The notes below the pieces were generated by a model. It did no database searches. It worked only from the letters and a program-made list of their open reading frames with translations, and was not told the origin of the DNA. Below, one piece after another: positions 13,962 through 19,284 of a stretch of 19,284 nucleotides of DNA (its first letter is position 1; every line of letters starts with the position of its first letter). The translations under genes were made by a program, and so were the position numbers. This stretch comes from an uncultured Eubacteriales bacterium (lineage in GTDB: Bacteria; Bacillota_I; Bacilli_A; RF39; UBA660), in NCBI GenBank assembly GCA_900321795.1, contig ONXO01000023.1, positions 1 through 19,284 on the forward strand, written 5' to 3'.

Positions 13962-15060
13962 AAACATTAAATCTAAAATAACAAATATCTCCATCTTGCA
14001 TTAAATACTCTTTACCTTCAAGTCTCATCTTTCCTGCTTCTTTAACCTTTAATTCACTACCTAAACTAGCTAAATCTTCATAGCTCATAACTTCGGCTCT
14101 TATAAAACCTCTTTGAAAATCACTATGTATTATACCAGCACATTCAGGAGCTTTCATTCCATTTTTAAAAGTCCAAGCTCTTACTTCATCAGTACCTACA
14201 GTAAAGAAAGTACATAAACCTAATATCTTATATGTTTCACTTATTAACTTATCAAGTCCACTTTCTTCTATTCCTATTTCTTCTAAGAAAAGCTTTTTAT
14301 CCTCATCATTAAGTTCAACTAATTCACTTTCTATCTTAGCACACATAGGTATAACTGTATTATTTTCTTTTGATGCATATTCTCTAACTTTATCTAAGTA
14401 AACATTATTACCACTTACTAAATCAGAATCAGACATATTAGCTAAATAAATCATAGGTTTTAAAGTAATAAAATTAAATACTCTTAAAACTTCTCTTTCT
14501 TCTTCAGTAAACTCTACTTCTCTTAAAGGTTTACCCTCTGATAAAGCCTCTTTACATCTATTTAGTATTTCTACTTCTCTTAAAGCTTCTTTATCTTTAC
14601 TTGTTTCTGCTTTCTTAGCAATTCTATCTATTCTATTTTGTACTATCTCTAAATCACTCATAGCAAGTTCTAGATTAATTATTTCTATATCCCTTATTGG
14701 ATTAATATTACCTTCTACATGAATGATATCTTTATCTTCAAAACACCTAACAACATGTATAACAGCATCTACTTCTCTGATATGAGAAAGAAATTTATTA
14801 CCAAGTCCTTCACCACTAGAAGCACCTTTAACAAGTCCTGCTATATCGATAAATTCATACTGTGTAGGTATAAGCCTCTCTGGTAAGTACATATTTTCTA
14901 AAACTTCTAGCCTTTTATCAGGCACAGTAACAGTTCCAAGATTTGGATCAATTGTTGCAAAAGGATAATTTGCAGCAAGTATATTTTTCTTAGTAATAGC
15001 ATTAAAAAGTGTACTCTTACCAACATTAGGCATTCCTATAATTCCAGCCTTCAACGACAT
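13960..15060 (-). CDS. ychF: Ribosome-associated ATPase YchF (Obg family)
   Basis: This 366-aa protein has the usual length. G1 is GMPNVGKST (9-17) and G3 is DIAGLVKGAS (72-81). A coiled-coil insert lies at about 128-190, NMSD at the nucleotide-specificity position (208-211; the family has NxxE-like residues and prefers ATP), and a C-terminal TGS domain at about 282-365 (FFTVGTDEVRAWTF). It interacts with the ribosome and affects stress responses. AAGGGGG lies 8 nt before the ATG, and the start is 13 nt after the transporter stop. Its position between parB/DUF951 and rpsF resembles the Bacillus and Streptococcus gene order. Confidence 0.97.
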   Translation of the reverse strand: MSLKAGIIGMPNVGKSTLFNAITKKNILAANYPFATIDPNLGTVTVPDKRLEVLENMYLPERLIPTQYEFIDIAGLVKGASSGEGLGNKFLSHIREVDAVIHVVRCFEDKDIIHVEGNINPIRDIEIINLELAMSDLEIVQNRIDRIAKKAETSKDKEALREVEILNRCKEALSEGKPLREVEFTEEEREVLRVFNFITLKPMIYLANMSDSDLVSGNNVYLDKVREYASKENNTVIPMCAKIESELVELNDEDKKLFLEEIGIEESGLDKLISETYKILGLCTFFTVGTDEVRAWTFKNGMKAPECAGIIHSDFQRGFIRAEVMSYEDLASLGSELKVKEAGKMRLEGKEYLMQDGDICYFRFNV

Positions 15061-15073
15061 ATTTAATTCCCCC

Positions 15074-16597
15074 TTAAAAACTTAATACTGGGCTAGTTCC
15101 CACTCCAATAGGTAGTCCTGTAATATAAAATGCAAGTATTATTATAAACCACATAATAGTCATTACCAAACCATAATGTCTCATATATTTAATAGGTCCT
15201 AAAAGTGATGCTTCACTTTTTCCATACTTATCAAAAATAGCTATATAAACTATATAATAAGCCATCACAGGAGTAAAAGCTAGTCCTAGTGAAGATCCAG
15301 CTGTGTACACCACTTGAGCCATTTCAGGTGATGCACTAGCATTCATAAGAGCTGGAACAACACTACCCGCCATCATTTGCCATTTACTAACAACACCTGT
15401 ATAAACCAAACTTCCTAAAATAGATATGACAAATAATATAATTATTAAACCTAGTCCTCCAAAGTTAAATGTATTTATTAAATTAGTTAAAGCAACAACA
15501 ATTATTGTACCAATATTGCTCTTATTAAATATACTTATAAATAAACTAGCAACAAAAATTAAAACTAATACATAACCCATTCCATCTAATGAGTAGCGCA
15601 AAGATTCACTCATATCTTTACTACTTCTTATTGTTTTAGTCACAATTCCATAAACAAACCCAACAACTAGGAAGAAAAACATTACTATAAACACAAAGCC
15701 TTGAGCAAATAGTGAACTTTCTCCAAATAATTTATCTATATAGAATGTACCATTCATATCAAGTAAACCACCACTTAATGGAAGTCCAGGTAATATCATA
15801 TAAACTATAATGACCAAATAAATTAAAGCAGCACCTATAGAAAGAATCAAACCTCTAAGCTCTCTATTAGTTAAATTTACATCTAAAGTTTCAATCTCAT
15901 CAAACTCATATTTACCTAGCATAGGCATTATTGTTTTTTCAGTTACTCTAGTCATAAGAATAGCACCAACGACACTAGCAACTATCATAATAAATAACTG
16001 AAACATACTTTCTATAGAATATGCAGAGTCAATTACATGTGCAGCATTTTGAGTAATCATAAGTAAAGACGTATCAGTACTTGTTAAAAATACATTTAAT
16101 GAAAAACCAAAGCATACTCCAGCAAAAGAAGCAATAACTCCTCCCAGTGGATGCCTATGACCATATTTAAATAGTAAAGCTCCAAGTGGAAGAACTACTA
16201 CAAAACCAATGTGCCCAAATAAACTTGATATCATACCAAACAAAATCAATACAAAAGTAATAGTATTCTTTCTAAAGTTTTGAGTTATTAAAGTAAAAAA
16301 TGTCTTAGTAAAACCACTTTTCTCAAGTACCCCTATACCCATAAGAACAATTATAAGCATAGCAAGTGGTTCAAAGTTAGCAAAATTACTAACAGTATTA
16401 GTTACTATATATTTAAGCCCTTCAGCGCTTAACATATTCTCTACTTGCACAACATTATTTTGAAGTGCATTTGTATATGTATTAATAGTAGTATATTCAG
16501 CTTGTACACCAAATATGGATAATACAAAACTAATTACTAAAACAGCAAGTGTAAGAACTAAAAACATAAATATTGGACTAAATTTTTTCTTTCTCAT
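15074..16597 (-). CDS. AbgT-family transporter
   Basis: This 507-aa protein has many membrane spans. AbgT signatures are MGIGVLEKSGF (86-96), LPLGALLFKYGHRHPLGG (136-153), FSLNVFLTSTDTSLL (165-179) and the C-terminal SKWQMMAGSVVPAL and ITGLPIGVG. The family contains p-aminobenzoyl-glutamate importers and proton-driven antimetabolite exporters, so the direction and substrate are uncertain; folate-related compounds are the reasonable guess. The ATG overlaps the DUF951 stop by one base (TAATG), implying translational coupling, and the ribosome binding site GGTGG is weak. It is inserted between the usual neighbours DUF951 and ychF. Confidence 0.85.
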   Translation of the reverse strand: MRKKKFSPIFMFLVLTLAVLVISFVLSIFGVQAEYTTINTYTNALQNNVVQVENMLSAEGLKYIVTNTVSNFANFEPLAMLIIVLMGIGVLEKSGFTKTFFTLITQNFRKNTITFVLILFGMISSLFGHIGFVVVLPLGALLFKYGHRHPLGGVIASFAGVCFGFSLNVFLTSTDTSLLMITQNAAHVIDSAYSIESMFQLFIMIVASVVGAILMTRVTEKTIMPMLGKYEFDEIETLDVNLTNRELRGLILSIGAALIYLVIIVYMILPGLPLSGGLLDMNGTFYIDKLFGESSLFAQGFVFIVMFFFLVVGFVYGIVTKTIRSSKDMSESLRYSLDGMGYVLVLIFVASLFISIFNKSNIGTIIVVALTNLINTFNFGGLGLIIILFVISILGSLVYTGVVSKWQMMAGSVVPALMNASASPEMAQVVYTAGSSLGLAFTPVMAYYIVYIAIFDKYGKSEASLLGPIKYMRHYGLVMTIMWFIIILAFYITGLPIGVGTSPVLSF

Positions 16598-16773
16598 TAT
16601 TCCACCACTTTCTTTAGTTTTCTTTCAAACTCTAGCCTATCCATCATAATTGTTCTTTTGCAAGCAGTGCATTCAAGCTTAATATCTACGCCAACTCTTG
16701 TAATCTTCCATTTATTCTCCCCGCAAGGATGAGGCTTTTTCATTACAACAATACTTCCTAATTTGTAGTTCAT
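16597..16773 (-). CDS. DUF951 small protein
   Basis: A 58-aa frame from ATG (16773) to TAA (16599-16597) encodes a protein starting MNYKLGSIVVMKKPHPCGEN, followed by KWKITRVGVDIKLECTACKR and a basic end. The VVMKKPHPCG.N.W, C.AC and RLEFE features are those of DUF951. C17, C35 and C38 may contribute to a zinc or nucleic-acid-binding site. AGGAG, overlapping the parB stop, lies about 6 nt upstream. In many Bacillota DUF951 lies between parB and ychF, as here. Function is unknown. Confidence 0.9.
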   Translation of the reverse strand: MNYKLGSIVVMKKPHPCGENKWKITRVGVDIKLECTACKRTIMMDRLEFERKLKKVVE

Positions 16774-16781
16774 ATTTTCTC

Positions 16782-17678
16782 CTAGTCCATATCAATATCT
16801 ATGTTTAATATCTCAAGTATTCTTTCTAAATCTTTATCACTATCAAAAGGTATAACAACATTATTTTTATTAATCTTAACAAGAGTACCTATTTTCTCTC
16901 TCATTATATTTTGTATTTCTAGTTTTCTTTCATCTTTTTCTTCTACCTTTTTAATAGGTGCTTTCTTAGGATACTCTCCATTAGTAATTCTGTCTTCTAC
17001 TTCTCTAACACTTAAATTATTGTTAACAATTTGATCAGCTAGATTGTATATTTGTTCTTCATCACTTAACTTAGATAAACTTCTAGCATGCCCCATACTA
17101 ATTTTTCCATTTATAACCATAGACTGAACTTCTACTGGCAACTTAAGAATACCAAGTATATTAGTTACATGACTTCTACTTTTACCAACTTTACTAGCAA
17201 GTTCTTCTTGTGTTAAATGCATTTTATCTATCATAGCTTTATAAGCATTAGCTTCTTCTATTACATTTAAATCTTCTCTTTGAATATTTTCTAGAAGTGC
17301 AATGCTCATCATTTCATCATCAGTAAAGTCTTTAATAACAGCTGGTATTGTAGTAAGTCCTGCTCTTTTAGCGGCCAAACTTCTTCTTTCACCAGCAACT
17401 ATTTCATAGCCTTTAATACTTCTTTTAACTATAATAGGCTCAAATACACCAAACTCTTTAATACTACTAGCTAATTCATTTAATTTCTCATCATCAAAAT
17501 GTTTTCTAGGCTGATAAGGATTAGCTCTTAATTCATCTAATCTTACCTCGCTTATATCTTCTTTTGGAGTTTCTTCAACTATCTCTTTTTCAAAATCATC
17601 TAAATTAAATGATTCATTACTAAATAGTTGTTCCAGACCCCTCCCTAGTGCTTTCCTCTTCTCTTGCATTTCTTTCAA
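16782..17678 (-). CDS. parB: Chromosome-partitioning protein ParB (Spo0J)
   Basis: This 298-aa ParB has the N-terminal LGRGLEQLF motif (11-19, the ParA-stimulating region). The CTP-binding/parS domain has NPYQPR (53-58), GERR (96-99) and ENIQRED (130-136). An HTH (LTQEELASKVGKSRSHVTNIL, 155-175) and a C-terminal dimer domain follow. It loads on parS sites, spreads using CTP and organises the origin. The start is uncertain: TTG at 17678 sits directly against GGAAGTGA, while ATG at 17669 is about 12 nt from it. Either way the gene overlaps the parA 3' end by 50-59 nt. No intact parS site was found in the window. Confidence 0.95.
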   Translation of the reverse strand: MKEMQEKRKALGRGLEQLFSNESFNLDDFEKEIVEETPKEDISEVRLDELRANPYQPRKHFDDEKLNELASSIKEFGVFEPIIVKRSIKGYEIVAGERRSLAAKRAGLTTIPAVIKDFTDDEMMSIALLENIQREDLNVIEEANAYKAMIDKMHLTQEELASKVGKSRSHVTNILGILKLPVEVQSMVINGKISMGHARSLSKLSDEEQIYNLADQIVNNNLSVREVEDRITNGEYPKKAPIKKVEEKDERKLEIQNIMREKIGTLVKINKNNVVIPFDSDKDLERILEILNIDIDMD

Positions 17679-18444
17679 TCACTTCCTTCGCTAAATTAAT
17701 GTAAGCAACTGCTCCCCTGCATTTTGGATCATATTCAAGTATTGGTTTGCCATGACTTGGTGCTTCAACTAATCTTACAAGTCTTGGTATTATTGTGTTG
17801 AATACTTTCTCTTTAAATATTTTTCTAACGTCTTCTACTACTTCTAGTCCCACTAATGTTCTTCCATCAAGCATTGTCAAAAGAACACCTTCTATATTAA
17901 GGTTTGGATTAATTTTCTTTCTTGTCAAGAGTACAGTATTTAAAAGTTGTGTTACACCTTCCAAACTATAATATTCACATTGAACAGGTATTAAAACACT
18001 ATCTGAAGCAGCTAGTGCATTCGTAGTAAGTACTCCAAGTGCTGGTGGACAATCAATTAAAATATAATCATATCTATCTCTAATTTTATCTATTTGTAAT
18101 TTTAATTGATCTCCTATAACAAAGTTTTCCTCTCTACTTGCTGTTTGAATAAGTTCGATTTCTGCTCCACTTAAAAGAATAACAGAAGGAACTACAGATA
18201 AGTTCTTAAACTTTGTTTTAATAATAGCCTCTTCAATACTAACTTCATGTGTTATTACTTCATAAATACTTTTACTAATATCAGATTTATTAATACCAAG
18301 CCCAGTAGTACTATTACTTTGTGGGTCTAAATCTATTAATAAAACTTTTTTACCTAGATGCCCTAAAGCACTAGCTAGATTGATACTAGTTGTTGTTTTG
18401 CCTACCCCACCTTTTTGATTTACTAGTGATATAACCTTTCCCAT
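17620..18444 (-). CDS. parA: Chromosome-partitioning ATPase ParA (Soj)
   Basis: This 274-aa ParA/Soj ATPase has deviant Walker A KGGVGKTT (11-18), IDLDPQSNST (37-46), Walker B DYILIDCPP and the SDSVLIPVQCEYYSLEG motif. It acts with ParB in origin segregation and in control of replication initiation. Its last ~20 residues (REEESTREGSGTTI) extend beyond the usual family end and are read from the start of parB in another frame. GAGGTAG lies about 7 nt before the ATG. As the first gene it heads the parA-parB-DUF951-abgT-ychF run, with no strong internal terminator seen. Confidence 0.97.
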   Translation of the reverse strand: MGKVISLVNQKGGVGKTTTSINLASALGHLGKKVLLIDLDPQSNSTTGLGINKSDISKSIYEVITHEVSIEEAIIKTKFKNLSVVPSVILLSGAEIELIQTASREENFVIGDQLKLQIDKIRDRYDYILIDCPPALGVLTTNALAASDSVLIPVQCEYYSLEGVTQLLNTVLLTRKKINPNLNIEGVLLTMLDGRTLVGLEVVEDVRKIFKEKVFNTIIPRLVRLVEAPSHGKPILEYDPKCRGAVAYINLAKEVIERNAREEESTREGSGTTI

Positions 18445-18465
18445 AATACTACCTCGCTAGTACTA

Positions 18466-18474
18466 ATTTTAACA
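18466..18474 (-). promoter_or_regulatory. Probable extended -10 promoter of parA
   Basis: On the - strand TGTTAAAAT (TGn plus a 5/6 match to TATAAT) lies 22 nt upstream of the parA start, with only a weak -35 (TTTTAT) 17 bp before it. A TCGCGA palindrome (18479-18484), rare in such AT-rich DNA, lies in the spacer. Confidence 0.4.
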
Positions 18475-18561
18475 TAAATCGCGACAATATAAAAGAGAAA
18501 AAACAACAAATATTTTCATTCATTTGTAAAATCAATAAAACGTGAGCTAAAAGATAACAAT

Positions 18562-18597
18562 AAATAAGGATATGAGTCAAAACTCATATCCTTATTT
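18562..18597 (-). terminator. Terminator of ftsH
   Basis: AAATAAGGATATGAGT (18562-18577) and its perfect complement ACTCATATCCTTATTT (18582-18597) form a 16-bp stem with a 4-nt loop. It begins at the last base of the ftsH stop codon TAA (18599-18597) and is followed on the - strand by a T-rich ATTGTTATCTTTT stretch. Confidence 0.75.
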
Positions 18598-19284
18598 TAA
18601 TTCTCTTTATTTTCAGATTCTTGCTTTTCTACTTCTTCAATAGTAGTCTTATGTTCTCTATTATACTCTTTAACCACTTCGTAAATTTCTTCTTTTGTAA
18701 TAGTTTCTTTTTCATATAATGTCTTAGCCAAAGCTTCAACTAAACCTTTGTTTTCACTTAAGATTTTCTTCGCTCTTTCATAACATTCATTCATAATTTT
18801 TCTAATTTCTTGATCTATTTCCAAAGCAACGGCATCTGAGTAATTTCTAGAACTATTAGTATAATCTCTACCCAAGAACACTTCTCCATTTTTATGTTCC
18901 AACTGAACAGGGCCTAAATCACTCATACCATATTCACATACCATACTTCTAGCTATTTGTGTAGCTCTTTTGAAGTCATCACTCGCACCAGTAGATATTT
19001 CACCGCAGAATAACTCTTCAGAAACTCTACCACCTAAATAAGAAGTGATTCTTTGTAATAACTCATCTTTAGTTGCAACCAATGTTCTTTCTTCTTTAGG
19101 AAGCATCTGAGTATAACCTCCAGCCATACCTCTAGGAATAATTGTAATCTTATGAACTTCCTCGCCATTTGGAAGCATTATACCAAGTACTGCATGTCCA
19201 CTTTCATGATATGAAACAATATTTTTTTCATAATCAGTAACTTTTCTGCTTACCTTAGCTGGCCCCATTAAAACTCTATCAGAA
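18597..19284 (-). CDS. ftsH: ATP-dependent membrane metalloprotease FtsH, C-terminal part
   Basis: The gene runs off the right edge, and its frame is open to the end of the window (SDRVLMGPAK...). About 228 of some 640 residues are present. This part covers the end of the AAA+ module and the M41 peptidase domain: zinc site HESGH (in VSYHESGHAVLG), PRGMAGGYTQMLP, GGRVSEELFCGE and the later ligand region GASDDFKRAT. The C-terminus is charged and rich in Glu and Lys. FtsH degrades membrane and short-lived soluble proteins. The internal ATG at 19268 is not the start. A stable hairpin ends the transcript before the parA promoter. Confidence 0.97.
   Translation of the reverse strand, partial: SDRVLMGPAKVSRKVTDYEKNIVSYHESGHAVLGIMLPNGEEVHKITIIPRGMAGGYTQMLPKEERTLVATKDELLQRITSYLGGRVSEELFCGEISTGASDDFKRATQIARSMVCEYGMSDLGPVQLEHKNGEVFLGRDYTNSSRNYSDAVALEIDQEIRKIMNECYERAKKILSENKGLVEALAKTLYEKETITKEEIYEVVKEYNREHKTTIEEVEKQESENKEN

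Noticed and set aside
18445..18596. Replication origin with DnaA boxes between parA and ftsH
   Set aside because: No TTATCCACA-like boxes are visible in this 152-bp gap. It holds only the parA promoter and the ftsH terminator.
1..19284. tRNA, rRNA genes or a CRISPR array
   Set aside because: No cloverleaf, rRNA-like or regularly spaced direct-repeat pattern was recognised; the 36-84 repeat has only two units and no spacers.

Overview
This window is AT-rich and reads as chromosomal DNA from a low-GC Gram-positive bacterium (Bacillota). The pieces supporting that are strong AGGAGG-type ribosome binding sites, a CsbB/GtcA/YfhO/LtaS-type lipoteichoic-acid gene set, a parA-parB-DUF951 block, ychF, and rpsF-ssb-rpsR. 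All 21 complete genes end in UAA or UAG and none in UGA. Conserved tryptophans are nevertheless encoded by TGG and every frame is intact without reading UGA as sense. A reduced gut Bacilli or RF39/Erysipelotrichales-like lineage fits, but the sequence alone cannot settle the species. parA-parB-DUF951-ychF and rpsF-ssb-rpsR normally lie close to oriC, so the window is probably origin-proximal.

Layout: 1-168 holds a 25-bp-period imperfect repeat, a terminator-like hairpin and a very good promoter. On the + strand, 169-2511 carries an unrecognised 113-aa acidic protein followed by a ClpC-like unfoldase whose second ATPase domain has lost its catalytic motifs and C-terminal lid. The Shine-Dalgarno of the unfoldase gene is buried in a hairpin. 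A YugP-type zinc metallopeptidase follows (2721-3389). From 3463 almost everything is on the - strand. First comes an envelope-polymer block (3463-10814): in transcription order an LtaS-like lipoteichoic-acid synthase, a CsbB-like polyprenyl-phosphate glycosyltransferase, a GtcA-like flippase and a YfhO-type GT-C transferase, then a separately promoted processive-type GT2. Next is the rpsF-ssb-rpsR operon with a structured leader (10888-11975). Then an accessory island has an operon of a small HTH regulator, a zinc-ribbon/TM2 protein and a DUF975 membrane protein (12028-13277), with a divergent bacterial PH-domain membrane protein (13439-13900). Last come ychF, an AbgT-family transporter, DUF951, parB and parA as one likely transcription unit (13960-18444), and the 3' part of ftsH (18597 to the right edge).

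How they work together: LtaS would build the polyglycerolphosphate chain. CsbB-like, GtcA-like and YfhO would charge undecaprenyl phosphate with a sugar, flip it and transfer it to that chain outside the cell. ParA, ParB and YchF are housekeeping genes. FtsH, YugP and the Clp-like protein are quality-control factors. The least ordinary material is the Clp-like protein with a dead D2, its orphan upstream partner and its hidden ribosome binding site; the regulator/TM2/DUF975/PH island comes second. Many terminators here are packed tightly against, or include, the stop codon of the gene they end.
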